Source of the DNA: Platycnemis pennipes
Lineage: Eukaryota; Arthropoda; Insecta; Odonata; Platycnemididae
NCBI GenBank assembly: GCA_933228895.1
Contig: OW121854.1
Location: 90,758,609-90,822,608, forward strand
Direction of reading: 5' to 3'
DNA length: 64,000 bases
Shown here: piece by piece, positions 35,573-47,323 of the stretch
How the letters are laid out: every line of letters begins with the position of its first letter
Position numbering within the stretch: the first letter of the stretch is position 1
Made by a program: the position numbers and the translations under genes
The notes under the pieces: generated by a model
The model's input: only the letters and a program-made list of their open reading frames with translations
Database searches by the model: none
What the model was told of the DNA's origin: nothing

Positions 35573-37194
35573 GGGATGGGCATAATTTTTCGCTACTGCA
35601 GAGGTGGGTGGGGAAGATACAATGGAGCCCTCTTCGCTGGACGCGATAGATCTTTTTACTGTCCTCCTGAGGGCAGTCTATTTTCAGTACCGAGTAAAAC
35701 TTCTGCCGCCCTTGGTGCCATTTGATTGAGGGTAGTCAAACGCATACCCGCCTCTCACTTTAGCTTTAAAGGATAGGAGGGGGTAAGGCTTTATGCTCTT
35801 GGGGGCACATGTTGGGCATCCCTCCCCCGACTCCTCTTTCTTTCACTTCGCATTATTCTTCCCCTCGTCCCATTCTTACTTTTCTCCCTTCCCCTCATTC
35901 CCCTCCAAACCCCCAACTCGACGTATCCCCCCCCCCCCTCCGGTGACGTCACTAGCGCATTCCTTATGACTGTTATGACTTCGTCCCTCCACGCAGTTTG
36001 TTCTTTTCTGTTCCGGACGCCTTCAGCCGCGGAGGCTCACATCCCAAGAAGGCTCCGCGGAGTTCTGCTGACTTCGTCCTGTACTTACGATTCACGACGG
36101 CGTGGCCACAGCAACGTACACTATTGAGTGAGGACTGTATTCCAATACTAGTCACGTAAGCTGATGAATGATCATTCCTTAAATTTTTCCGCATTCTTTT
36201 GAAATTAATCCTTGGAATTATTGCAATTTTCGAAAAACTTGTCATAAGCCTAGCCACGTGCCAACTTTCCGTGTCATTTGTGCCTCTCCAATCGTCCGAA
36301 AACCCGTTTTCATTTTGAAATGTGGAGTAATTTGACAATGCTCGTATGTGTCTTCTATCTCATCTATTCGCTTTCTTGAACTAAATTTTCAGTTTGTACC
36401 AAAGTTTCGAGATTAACTAATTTTCCTTCACATATACCTACTTTTATATTTTCCTTCTCTTCAATTCCTTAAGCTGGATTTGCGCTGCAAGCGGTGCGCT
36501 GATGTGAAACGCATGCTCAATGAGTACTGGAGTAGAGAACTCTGCTCAGCGAAGTGTTCGTCATCCGATTTTGAGAAAATATTTAAATTTCCCTTCATAT
36601 CAACAAAAGATCGTTGTAAAATCCAAAGTTTAGAGACTGCGTAGCTACTCAGTGTGAGTGCGTCAAGTTGTTTAATGGGGGATGTAAGTTAGAATCCGGG
36701 AAAGTAAAATTACCTTTAGGTCTCAAATGGTTTGGCCATTCAATGCGTTAACTTTATCTCGCACAGATTTAATCACGGCGGCTGACCTAGGAAAAGAGAC
36801 AATTCTCTCGAGAATGTGATATTACACAAAATACCTCGAGCTCAAAGTTCAATTGATGTTCACATGTTTTGAGATCTATTCTCTCTTCGATCTAACATGT
36901 AAGTATTTCAAATATTTCTCGTCCGATCTAATTTATTTCGGTAAAAAGATTTATCAAATTGAAGCTGGTGCTCTTGAGTGATCGTGTCAAATAAAAATTT
37001 TAAGAGCCGCTCATGTGCCATTTCACTTGGGAGGTTTCGCCCTTCCTTCCCTGAGAGGAATAACAGAAGATCTCCAGCGCAAACGTTCTGACATAGCCGT
37101 AGGCTCTAGAATTATCCCATACTTAGGTACAAAATTTCTCTTCGTTTAATGCAAACTCCGTAACGTAGGTCAAATCGGGATCGAGGATTGTTCT
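35573..37194. other. Unassigned sequence
   Basis: The part from 35800 to 36000 is C-rich low-complexity DNA. A 121-codon minus-strand frame at 35973-36338 has no recognisable motif or splice context and is not called. The remainder has no visible structure. Confidence 0.35.
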
Positions 37195-37199
37195 AATTA

Positions 37200-39118
37200 C
37201 AGGGTGGCGATCGTCAGGGAAAACCGGGAAATCCTGGAATTGTCAGGGAATTTTTAATTTCTGGAAAAGTCTGGGAATTCTCGTAACAGTTGGGGAGAAA
37301 CTGGGATAGGAAATTCTCAATAATTTACTACCATTACGTTTATCGGGTAGTCTTTCCCGCCCTTTATTTCGCCAACTAAAACTGTCCGTCGCTGACGTGC
37401 ATAGAATAAGCCCCGTCAATACGTTGAACATTCACTTGTGAATCTAAGTTATTTTGCTGTGAATCAGTCTTACGATGTATCCCTTTTGTGTATCCTTATT
37501 CGATATTTGTCTAGCAATGTTAAAATTCATGATCACCATGTATTCTGCTTATCACAAGGAATCTGAGGCTATGTGGTTCGGAAGATTTTACCTCTCGTTT
37601 TTTTTTTAAACTTCAGAGACTCAGGTCGTGAGGTAGTTGAAGCACATTAGCTCATAGTAAATACGTGCTTGCAGTTCTTAAAATACGAGACGATGATTAT
37701 ATAACAGTAATACAAGTACGATCACACAAAATCTTACGTAAGATCATCTTCGATTTCCATACCCCCTTCGCGAGACCATAAAGGCCGCTTTACACGATAC
37801 AATTTTTGTACAATTTCTTGTACAAACTCTTGTATGAGGAAATTGTACCGTGTAAAGCGGCAAATTGTACGAACGCGTGTGCGAATGACTGAATGGGAAA
37901 TAGAACCTGTTCTAATTCCATTCAGACAAACGTACAATTTCGTTCAGGTTATACAAGCGTTTGTACAAGAAATTGTACAAAAAATTGTATCGTATAAAGC
38001 GGCCTTAAGAAGAGTCCTCCTCCCCTCCCCACCTTTCACGCTCGACTTAATTATTGAATGGCCCCCTTAGCTCCCTCTCGAAGCAATTTAGCCAGATCAC
38101 AAACCACCTCAAATATGATATTCCTGAATATGATGCTGCCATTGCTAATTGCCTCCTGTTTTCGCTCGCAGCGGCACGCTCGCGTTTTGTTTGTTCATGC
38201 AAATATTTTTAAATTTTTTGTTCCCTCTAGCAATCAAGGGGTTATAACCATGTTAAATAAATTTTTATTCGCTTCTGAAGATCAATCGTGCTGTCCGATT
38301 TTGAATTATTGCAACAACTTGGCTTTGGTTTGTATTTTTCGCATACCTTAGTGATAAATGTACCTTGGTGATAAATGACAGTAAATTGACCATTAACTTT
38401 CCCTTCAATACCTTTTCGGTAATTCTCAACTTCCCACAACTACCATGACACGCTACCTCTTTCTTTAAGAAATAGACATTGTCAATTTGTAATTTTACCG
38501 AAGGAAACATAAAGGCCGTGGAAAATCGCTCCCTGCGTCGCGCCTACGCTCGCAATGGTTCAGGGGACTCACCGTAATGCAACAGTTATATGGTAGTATT
38601 TCGATTTTACGCACAATTTGATTTTACATCAGTGAATTAGCGACCCCAGCCGACTCCTTGAGTATTCTTATGGAATCATTATTTGATTTTACGTGTCATT
38701 GTAAGAATTTTACGTAAGGCTATTTTGGTCCACGGTGTCAATTCGATTTTACGAAATGAAACAACAGATCTTAAAGAAACTTAAAATCGGGCAGATTCTT
38801 CTCTATCTTTAAAGGAAATCTTCAATTTAATGCGGTACTACTGTGAAATTCAACTAACGAATCAATGCATGGAATAGGGTAAAAATACGTATTAAAAGTG
38901 TGTATAATTTGGATGATAGTTTAACTTCTTGAGGTTTAATATATTTTTTCATTAGGGTGTACTTGTAGCTTTTAATATATTGATTTCAGCCTTTAACACT
39001 TTGAGTTTTGACTAAAATTTAATTCAGGAGAAATAATGTTCCGATAATAGGAGACCTTTAGGCGATCGGTCAGGAAAAAGTCAGGGAATTTAAAAATTGG
39101 ATATCTGTAGCCACCCTG
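37200..39118. mobile_element. CAGGG-ended element (family member 4), interrupted
   Basis: Starts CAGGGTGGCGATCGTCAGGG, ends GTAGCCACCCTG, flanked by AATTA (37195-37199 and 39119-39123). It matches members 2 and 3 but is longer because of a Harbinger-like MITE at 37782-38005 and an extra segment at about 38527-38888 that neither relative has. The extra segment repeats CGATTTTACG-like motifs and has no clear ends. Confidence 0.85.
37782..38005. mobile_element. Harbinger-like MITE, copy 2 (nested)
   Basis: A 224-bp element very similar to 675-907, with the same AGGCCGCTTTACA ends, flanked by TAA (37779-37781 and 38006-38008). The uninterrupted site GAGACCATAAGAAGAG is preserved in family member 3 near 33555, confirming the exact boundaries and the 3-bp duplication. 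Confidence 0.9.
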
Positions 39119-39628
39119 AATTAGTAATTGTAATTTCTTGGCGTGTCCAAAGTGCAGCGCCGTTTGACATATGTGTGGTATTTTAAAATTGTAAATTTGT
39201 TTTCGGAGGGAGATGAGTGATGAATGATTGAGGACTTGAAATGTCGATTACATAAGTCCATTGGGTTAGGACGTCTCGAGTGACTTTTCCAATTTTTTCG
39301 GCCACAGGTGAATATATTTGAATTCGGCAAATTTCTAAATTTGCAGACGGGACAGTATGGAAGTGCACGGAAAATCAAATCAGAGGTTCTAGCTCCAGAG
39401 TATCTCGATGTTAATCTGTACATATTTGAATCCGCTTTTGGTGCCGCCTAATTTCATTAAGACTTTTAAATACTTTAGGGTGTTTGATTAATTTTTGATA
39501 GTTATGGCACATACGCTTGCTTCTGTATGTTCTTGCTGTCATTTCGTATTTTTTTATCTCACACAAGTTCTGTTTGAGTTTGCAGATCCAATGATTGATC
39601 AAATGACATCCGAGAATTTCGTCACGCA

Positions 39629-39994
39629 TTGCGTCGATCGTGTGATGAAAACAGTCGGATGATTCCTGTGAGTGCTGCAGCGGCGGGCAATTCTTCGTTG
39701 GAACACTCGTTGCTGGAGAATCCGTTGCAGAAGAGCCAAACGGTGGCACGCCCGTCGCTGGAGATCTCAACGGTGGAGTGCCCGTCGTCAGAAATCCCAA
39801 CGATGGAAACCACTTCGCCGACACTGGAGAAGCCATCGTTGGAATGTTTGAAGCAGTTTCACCAAATGTGGAACCATATCGTCGCGAATCGGCGTAATCT
39901 GCAGGAAACGGCCACTTCGGAGATGGGACTCGTCATAGCCAAGATTTCCCAGCAAGGAACTAGGATGGAATCTGAAAGGGTTGGTCATGCATGA
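39629..39994 (+). CDS. Possible small protein or exon, unknown function
   Basis: The frame stays open for about 120 codons and ends in TGA at 39994. Its first half is serine/proline/glutamate-rich with an imperfect repeat of SLE/SSE-x-IP/PT units, mirrored in the DNA as a degenerate repeat of about 24-30 bp. The second half, LKQFHQMWNHIVANRRNL and the following 25 residues, is a likely helix. Codon third positions are GC-richer than in the surroundings. The frame has a TGA upstream (about 39594), and its first in-frame ATG is inside at 39659. It could be a transposon accessory protein or an exon. The opposite strand is also open (39411-39836), which weakens the call. Confidence 0.3.
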   Translation: MRRSCDENSRMIPVSAAAAGNSSLEHSLLENPLQKSQTVARPSLEISTVECPSSEIPTMETTSPTLEKPSLECLKQFHQMWNHIVANRRNLQETATSEMGLVIAKISQQGTRMESERVGHA

Positions 39995-39999
39995 CCTAG

Positions 40000-41435
40000 C
40001 TCATGCCTTTTGTTTATAATATTCGTCCTTCGGTGGAGGTAATTGTTTTACTCATTCTTCTTCCTTTGTTTAAATATTAACATGCAATGAGTTGCCTTGT
40101 TTCAAGTCACAATCGAGGCAGGCATTCTTTGTGACAGATAACCTTGGTTATAGAGTTCTTAAATTATAGTGTGCACATATTCTTTTCAATTGTTTTTAAT
40201 GACACGCCACATATGATATGCCTCATTGGAACTGAAGCATCCTATAACTCCTACTCTGATTTAATGAATTCCATACATTAAATAACATGCCAATTATTTC
40301 TGATGACAAATAGTGTAAGGATGAATTCTCAACAAAGATTAGAAAGTCTCGGCAAATGACACAGAAGAAATTGTAGTCTATTACATGGCATATTTAGTTT
40401 AATTTGAATAATTTTATAGCAATGATTTTTTTAAACAAGATATGCTCTTATGTTTGCTCATTAGGCGTAGTGCCAGTAGTAGCTTAAGATATCAAAGTAT
40501 TTCCAATCGGAAATACCTTGATGTGACTGTCATTCAAGACTAATTGTAGAGACAACATATGAAGTGGATAGTTAACCAAGCAAACAGTCAGCTAGGGATG
40601 CTAAAAATTATTGGTAGATACATTTGATGATAAAATATGGAAGCTATAATACTTATTTAAAACTCTGCAGCTGCAATTAGAATTATGCTGTTACCACCCA
40701 CCATGCTTAATTTGTTTAATAGATAATCCCTCATAATGGAGCATTCAAAAAATCTGGAGGAATTGTGTACCGCAATGTTCATATTAATTTTTATCCACAG
40801 ATATTTACTATCAAATTAATGAAGTAGATGCTATTTATAGATAAGAGTGCATGTAGCCACTTGCATAAGTAAGTGAACAAAACAGGTGTCATAAAGCTAT
40901 TGGCCAGTTTTCTTTGTAGGGCTATTATTTCCTACAGTTAACTTGTATCCTATTTGAATGCTTGTACGTAGGGATTGTCATATTGTCACAATTAAGTTTG
41001 CCTGCCTTGAATACTTTCAGGAATTTGAACCATGGTGATTGCCAAACAATGCAAAAGCAATAAATACTTATGCACTTTGCTACCCCTTTAGTAGCATATG
41101 TCTTGTACATGCCTAACTCTGTAGTTCCTTCAAAATGTAGCAAATCTTTTACAGGTTTCTACCAATTGCATGCTGGTGTTACAGTGCTTATAAGCATCAT
41201 TGAGGTGATTTGCTGGGTACTCGGCAAATTAAGTCAAAAAAATCTACTTTGTTTTTCCCTCTTCCCATCAGAGTGTAGACCCTACTACTAGACTCTAGAA
41301 TTTCTAATACATCATTTTAGTGTACAAGTAAACTGGAATGATCTTAATTTTTATACAGATTCCAGTGTGTTTTGTGAAAAAAACATAATAGAACCTCTAG
41401 TGACTCCCTCTATCCAGGCACAGTGATGAGATATG
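40000..41435. other. Unassigned AT-rich sequence
   Basis: No coding frame or mobile element recognised. A short hairpin (AAGTATTTCC/GGAAATACCTT) lies near 40497-40521. Confidence 0.35.
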
Positions 41436-41443
41436 AGCCCATC

Positions 41444-41713
41444 CAGGGGTGTTGGAACTATTTTCACTGGGGGGGGGAAAGGGACCGGCACCAAAGAAAA
41501 GGGATCCCATTTTTTGTGGATAGGAGGGGGTAGAGACTAGAATTTTACTAGACGAGCATATGAGGGTGTGAGAATGTGTCAGAAGGGAAAAAGCGAGCTG
41601 GAAACAAGTGAAATTTAATTTTTATTAATGAAGAATTCTCATTCTAATGAGGGCCCAGGGCAAATTCTAGGGGGGCCTTTGTCCCCTCCTGCCCCCCCAT
41701 TCCAAAGCCACTG
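41444..41713. mobile_element. hAT MITE with 8-bp target duplication
   Basis: A 270-bp element starting CAGGGGTGTTGGAA and ending TTCCAAAGCCACTG, an imperfect inverted repeat (11 of 14). AGCCCATC stands on both sides (41436-41443 and 41714-41721). CAG-started ends with an exact 8-bp duplication mark a hAT MITE. The interior has G and C homopolymer runs and no gene. Confidence 0.85.
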
Positions 41714-41721
41714 AGCCCATC

Positions 41722-44057
41722 CGTTAATTATGTAAGAAGTAAAGGGGCAATCTGTAACTGTTATGATGTACTATTGATGGGGAGGGGGTGGGGTGTTCAG
41801 CATTCTATTAAATACAAAGAAAGATAATTATATTGCCTTTTTTTTGAAAATTTTGCACGTAATAATTACTTAAACGTTGAATAATAGAATTGAGATATAA
41901 ATATTTCAAATATCTATTTTAGTACTTACAAAATAGGTATCTGGTACCTTTACCTAGTTAAAGGGCGAGTAATAATTTTATGGAGAGTTATTCGAAAATT
42001 AGGGAGGTAGAAAAGAGTGGGAATTCAGTGTTGCGTAATAGGAATAGTACCTAGTAATTTTTAACCTTACTTTGTTTCGCTTTTATTTCAGCTCGAGTGA
42101 TAAAGACTTGTACTTGTTATTTACTGCTTCTATAGAACCTATATTATAATCTTGTTAATTTCTCATATACCTATTCGGTAATTTCTTTGTCTCAAATGTA
42201 TAAGAGCTTCTTTGAAAAGTCTTTGATTAATGTACTTTAGTACTGATATTTGAGTCAGTCATCAGGCCATGCCCTCCAGCTAACATTTAAATATGCATGT
42301 AAATTCATCCTGAACTCAGAACATTCTTTTCATAAGCATTTGTTACAATTTAGTATTTTTTCAGTTTGATGGAGTTAGGTAATGATGTTTTCCAATCTGA
42401 ACTGCTTCAGGGTAATTAGAGAAAAGTCTCCATACCATACTTTTTCTAGAGGGGAATCCTTTCGTAGTGCAATGCTAGAGTAGAATTGGTGCATTTTAGA
42501 AATATAATGGCATTTCAAATTGAACTTAGCTAGGATTTTGCCACAGGGCTTTCATCATCCAATGGTCTGTCCCCCATTTTTCTCTTCCCTTATTTCAAGT
42601 TTGGGTATGGGTGGACTCCCGATTTGATTTAATAGTGAAGCCTGTAGTTTTTGGCAATACTTGATATCTTTTTCAGCTGTTTTTTAGCTTGAATTTTTCT
42701 CTTTAAAATTTTTGTTATCAAACGCATTTGGGGTAGGTAATTGATAAAAATTCCACTCATTATTTATCATAGAAACTTTGCAAACTTTGAATGTTGCTGT
42801 GCAAAAATGTCAATGACAGAATTGAAATAACTCTTTAGTCAGTTGTAACAAATTTCAAGGAAAAATATTTGAACTAAATTATGTTGAATCATTGTCTCGG
42901 ATGTTTAATGTTAATTAAGGAAACTGCAGTTTCCTTAATTAACATTAATTTGGAACATGTTCCAAAGAAGTAACAGACAATAATCGAGCTTTTATTTCTT
43001 GGCAAACAAAAATTCTACATTGAGGTCCAGGAATATTTCTTATATAAATCTTATTTAGCATTTACTCATGGAGAATGCCTTTTGAAACTTGGAAGATAGA
43101 GGATTGAAATTAAAATATCCCTTCAAAGGTAGTAGTCATGACTGTGGGAATAGCTAACATCAATCATTCATTAATTCATAAATGTGCAAAATTAGGTATC
43201 CCATAAGTGAAAGAAAAGGCAATTCACTCAATTTGTGTACAATGATGATAGTAAAATTATATTATGATTGCTTTAGTACTACAGCTTTGATATACTCTGA
43301 AAAAATAGTGATGTTTACTAATCAATATCAGAAAAACAATGTATGAATAAATTTAAACATACAATTGCATATAGGTAAATTTACAATTAAATTCTGCCAT
43401 AAACTTTCCACTTTGGCAACTATTTTTCCAAATGCTCCTCTGATTTCAGAGCATATTCAGACTAGGGTGAATGTAGTATTCCCTAAAATTCCTTACTTAG
43501 TTTTCGGATTAAATATATTTATAATATATACATATATGTTGCAAAAAGGAAGTATGAACAAAACTTTGAGATGGGTACATTGGCAAGGAAAAGTAAGTTC
43601 TCCATTTATTTTCTTTGGTTTAGGAAAACTACCAGGATTCCAATTGCGATTAGTAATGAGAAAAGTAACCAGAGGTGGAGGGAAAAATGAGTGCATGTAT
43701 ACTTTTTGGAAGGCAGTGAGAAATAACTGAAACGGATGAATGTGGAAAAGGAAGAGGGTATATTTTGAATAAATAGAATGAATATGAAAATTCTCTCATA
43801 AGGAATGTATATGGGCAAATAGTTCTTAACATTCAACCGTGTTTCTGTGATGAAAAGTATGCATGCTGTCCATATCTTGTATTATTTTAAAGAATTCTTG
43901 TTAGAGTAATGGAAATGTTACTCACCTATCTCATTACCCAACTCTTTTAATTAAATATTGATCACTCAAGACACCTCTTCAACAGCCAGGATAGAGGAAG
44001 TTAGGATTTACTTTTATTTTACGTAGTTTCTCCTGCTAATCAGCTTTTGTTTTTCAG
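41722..44057. other. Unassigned sequence containing two adjacent perfect palindromes
   Basis: Apart from the palindromes at 42905-42966, no gene or repeat was recognised. The 121-codon frame at 43365-43730 looks intronic (AT-driven, no motif). Confidence 0.35.
42905..42966. repeat. Two abutting perfect palindromes (44 bp and 18 bp)
   Basis: TTAATGTTAATTAAGGAAACTG at 42905-42926 is followed at once by its exact reverse complement to 42948. Immediately adjacent, 42949-42966 is TTTGGAACATGTTCCAAA, also a perfect palindrome. Spacer-free perfect palindromes of this length are unlikely by chance. The family and function are unknown. Confidence 0.85.
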
Positions 44058-44190
44058 CTTGGAGGAGACTGGTTTATCAAGGCACTTTGAGTCAAACTGC
44101 TATTTAAATAAAGATGGAAGATGCCAAGAAGGAAGATATATTAAGCAGGAACTCAACACTTCTGTTGCCGAACTTTGCCCTTTGCGTAAA
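44058..44190 (+). CDS. Possible exon of an unrecognised gene
   Basis: Between a TTTTTCAG acceptor and a AAA/GTAAGT donor (strong consensus). After one base it encodes 44 residues: LEETGLSRHFESNCYLNKDG, then RCQEGRYIKQELNTSVAELC and PLRK, ending in phase 0. The balanced composition with three cysteines and lysine/glutamate codons looks like protein. I do not recognise the family. If real, it would continue to the exon proposed at 56496. Confidence 0.45.
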
Positions 44191-44739
44191 GTAAGTGCAT
44201 GATTGTGCAGATAATTTAATACCTTCATAAGAACGTTGTCAAGAGCAGCAACAGCAATCATTGAAAAATTAATAGCTAGGAAATTTGTCTGAGAAACTTC
44301 ATACCCTGTGATCCTATACTTGATATGATTCGTGCACAAACTCATTGCTGCTTTTGGCATAGTTCTAGATTCCTTCAGCAGGAATCCTATTTTAAGCAGT
44401 GGTACGATGAGTGCAAATCTTTAAGTGATTAGTTGTTTCATTTTGAAAGCATTTTAACGAGTGGCGGGAACTGTTTATTCCCTGAAAATTATGGTCAGAA
44501 ATGTTTTTATGTAGTTAGTCTGATGATGCAAAGCTTAGAATGTAAATTAGTTCTGTTTGATTTAATATCTGTGACTGGGACTGAAATTGACCAGGATAGA
44601 CAACTTCGTAGGTTATTTTCTGTATTCATTGTTGTAACTATTGACATGGAACTGCAATATATTACTCAAGAACAGTGTAACTTATACAGTGTTCATGATA
44701 TTACTTTATTGCAACACTGCGTCTGTGTGTGAATATGGG
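44191..44739. other. Intron sequence, unassigned
   Basis: Follows the proposed donor. No recognised repeat or coding signal. Confidence 0.3.
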
Positions 44740-45540
44740 TCTTAATATCAAGTTGTATAGTTTCTTAACTTTGCCTCTAATTTTTCCAGCATGCTAAATG
44801 TTAAGCTTCCTGATATCCTACTAGCTCTAACAACTCGTTTTTTCATTACCCAGTGAAATCTTCATTGAAAGTAATTTTTCCTAGGTGCTTAATGTTCATT
44901 ATGTTCTATAATTTTATTTCCTACTCCCATATGCATAAGGCCGTATTGTCACTTATTAGTTTTCTTCGATATTGGAGTCAAGATTATTGCGACAGTTTTA
45001 TGAAATTTAATAAGAATCCTTAGCAACATGCCTTAATTTTCAGCAACTAGTATGGCTTCATCTGAATAGGATATTGATTCTTATATTGTGAGCACCCATG
45101 CATTATTCTTTCATAACTTCTATTTGCTATTATTTCTTCCATTATTAGACAGAAACACAGTGGATTGAGTTTCCCTGGCTATTTTTTTTAAGATGATGCC
45201 TATTGAGAATTTATTAATTTGCTTCTTTAATGCTTCTTATTATTTTAATTTTCCTGGTGCTCTCATTCTGTAGCATGTAAATTATATTGATCGGTCATAT
45301 GCTGTCAAATGCTTTGCACATCCCTGCAGAACAAATTCAAACATGGATATTAAGATCTAATGATTTTTCATTAATATCTCACAATGAAATTGCATTATTG
45401 CAAGCTCACCTGCTTCTTAAAACTTTTTCATATTTTCAGCTAATTTCATTCTTCAATATGTTTTTGATACTTTTTTGCAACAGTTTTTAACATGGTACTA
45501 GAGGTTAATGCCTCAAAGGTTTTCTGGATTTTATCCATTC
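44740..45540 (-). pseudogene. Heavily decayed LINE reverse transcriptase
   Basis: On the minus strand, across several stops, pieces read CAKHLTAYDRS near 45290 (compare the polymerase motif YxKAFDSIDR), then TDEAILVAEN near 45050 (compare FADDxVLxAE, with the second aspartate replaced) and KFHKTV...ISKKTNK, then a HLGKIT block (compare YLGSxI). The order of motifs matches a LINE polymerase. Similarity is weak and inferred by eye. Confidence 0.4.
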
Positions 45541-45590
45541 AGACTTATTAAACATAAGACTTAGGATTCCAGTTATCCAATCTTTAGATA

Positions 45591-47256
45591 CAGTAAAACC
45601 TGTATTAGGCGACCACCGATGGTTCCGCTGGAAAATGGTCTTTGAGAGGGGTGGTCGTTTGACAGGGGTTTAGGAGTCTGGAGGGGTTGTTTCTATGAAT
45701 ATATGTAATTGCAAATGACCGGGCGGCTAGTTTGAAAAAAATGGGAAAACTACTGAGCTCAGGATTCATTAATAATAATAGTTTGTTTCAATATTTTTTA
45801 CCAACTCATGGCAAAATTTTGATGCATAGGAATTTCGTCAACATTAGATTTTTTCAAAGCACATAATTACATTAATTGCACTGGTTACTAGATGCGAATT
45901 ACAATATATAGGTAAGTAATTACACTATATTGGCGGAAATGCAGTAGAAAAATATATTATACATACATATATTTAAATACATGTATACTTACATCGTTAA
46001 CATTAAACTGATATTTTACAAGAAATTAAATTGACCAATGAGGTAACTGAAACATAAAGAAAACACTGTGCTTCCTAAAATAATATTTCTTTTCTGTAAT
46101 TCTCATTCGTCTTAAAATTAGGTGAAAAAAATGGCATGCCATACACAAAACCGTTGGAGCCAGCCATTGCTGGCCATGAAATCTTCATCTCCTAATTTAC
46201 GAGCCATTTGCAAGGCCTTCTCCTTTATTAATACACCACTAATAGGAATATTTTTCGACCGTGCAACTTTAAACCACTCAAAAACACTCAAATTGATCCC
46301 TTCGTACTTTTCTTGCCGCTTTCTCTTCACTCCACCGTTCCTGTTACTGTTGTGCCACTCTTTTAAAATGTCGCCCCAAGATTTTAAAATTCCATTTATT
46401 TGAGTTTTCCCACACTTAAATAAATCCGCTAGCCTTCTCTCAGATTCACCTTTATCTCGTTCTTCGATAACTCGAACCCTTTCCTCTAAACTCAAACAAA
46501 TTCTCTGAGACATCTTCGACTCAGTGGTGGATCGTGTGCCGTCACTAACGAATTTACGGCGTTCTCCACGCAAATACTCGCTGAATCACCCCTTAGCTCC
46601 ATTGGTAGCGCAATGAGATTTTCTCTCACACCAAATTCAAACATGTGCTCACTTAGTAATCATTAGTTAGAATAAGTTTCCTTTCCTTCTACATAGCTGA
46701 CTTTTTATCTCTTCCTATTGACCGACCGTCTCAAAAAGTATAAATGAAGCGTCCGCAGCTGTGTAATGATACGTCTGATACCATCGGCTACAAAGAGTGA
46801 GACTTTTTCTCATCGCACGACCACTGATGTTAATATTTTCGTGCACATAACTCAGTTGCATCTCTCGCCGTTGCCTCGGCACGGCGCCGCACCAGAGAGC
46901 CCGGCACGCAGCCTCGAGCCTTCCCCCCGCACGAGGCTACGATGACTACTATGTTACAAATCACACTTAAATAATCCACACCCGCTGGAAAACTGGCCCT
47001 CCTTTGTCTGTGGACTGACCTAATAGGCTGGTTTGTTTCCCAAAAGCTGGGAAAAACTCAGGTTTACGACAATTTTTTTGCTGAATAGAGGGAACTTCCC
47101 TTCAAAGTGGTGGTCTTTGGTCGGGGTGAGGGGTGGTCTTTGAATAAGGGTAATGAATACCATGAACAGAGGGGCATTACCATCGGTTCCGGAAAATACT
47201 GGTCGTTGAGAGGGGTGGTCACTTGATAGGAGTGGTCGTTAAGAGAGGTTTCACTG
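45591..47256 (-). mobile_element. Tigger/pogo-like element with DNA-binding domain only
   Basis: Starts CAGTAAAACCTGTATT and ends GAGAGGTTTCACTG, flanked by TA (45589-45590 and 47257-47258). Subterminal repeats of GGTGGTCGTTTGA/GTGGTCTTTGA type occur at both ends. The minus strand holds one open frame (46118-46513) for the N-terminal half of a Tigger transposase. The catalytic half is missing, so the 1.67-kb element is non-autonomous. Confidence 0.85.
46118..46513 (-). CDS. Tigger-type DNA-binding fragment (CENP-B-like helix-turn-helix pair)
   Basis: About 131 codons from MSQRICLSLEERV, the best start. Residues 8-50 form the first helix-turn-helix (RVIEERDKGESERRLADLF, then the KTQINGILK recognition segment). 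Residues 80-125 match the second, CENP-B-type domain (FEWFKVARSKNIPISG, KALQMARKLG, FMASNGWLQRF). This is how Tigger transposases and CENP-B bind DNA. The frame then ends without a DDE catalytic domain. It has stayed open despite element decay, so expression as a DNA-binding peptide is possible but unproven. Confidence 0.65.
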   Translation of the reverse strand: MSQRICLSLEERVRVIEERDKGESERRLADLFKCGKTQINGILKSWGDILKEWHNSNRNGGVKRKRQEKYEGINLSVFEWFKVARSKNIPISGVLIKEKALQMARKLGDEDFMASNGWLQRFCVWHAIFFT

Positions 47257-47323
47257 TACCTTAACCTCCTTTTCTTTTGAAGATTTTTGCAGTGTGGATC
47301 ATATCCAGTTGTCACTCATAGTA

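Noticed and set aside
35973..36338. 121-codon minus-strand frame
   Set aside because: No recognisable domain, no splice signals and no repeated copy to suggest a transposon protein.
43365..43730. 121-codon plus-strand frame
   Set aside because: Starts and runs through AT-rich intron-like DNA; no motif or codon bias.
46590..46660. tRNA-like stretch with a TAGCTCCATTGGTAGCGC motif resembling a D-arm/A-box
   Set aside because: The D stem does not pair properly, the T-arm is degenerate and no acceptor stem closes. It lies inside a Tigger-like element and is not a convincing tRNA gene.
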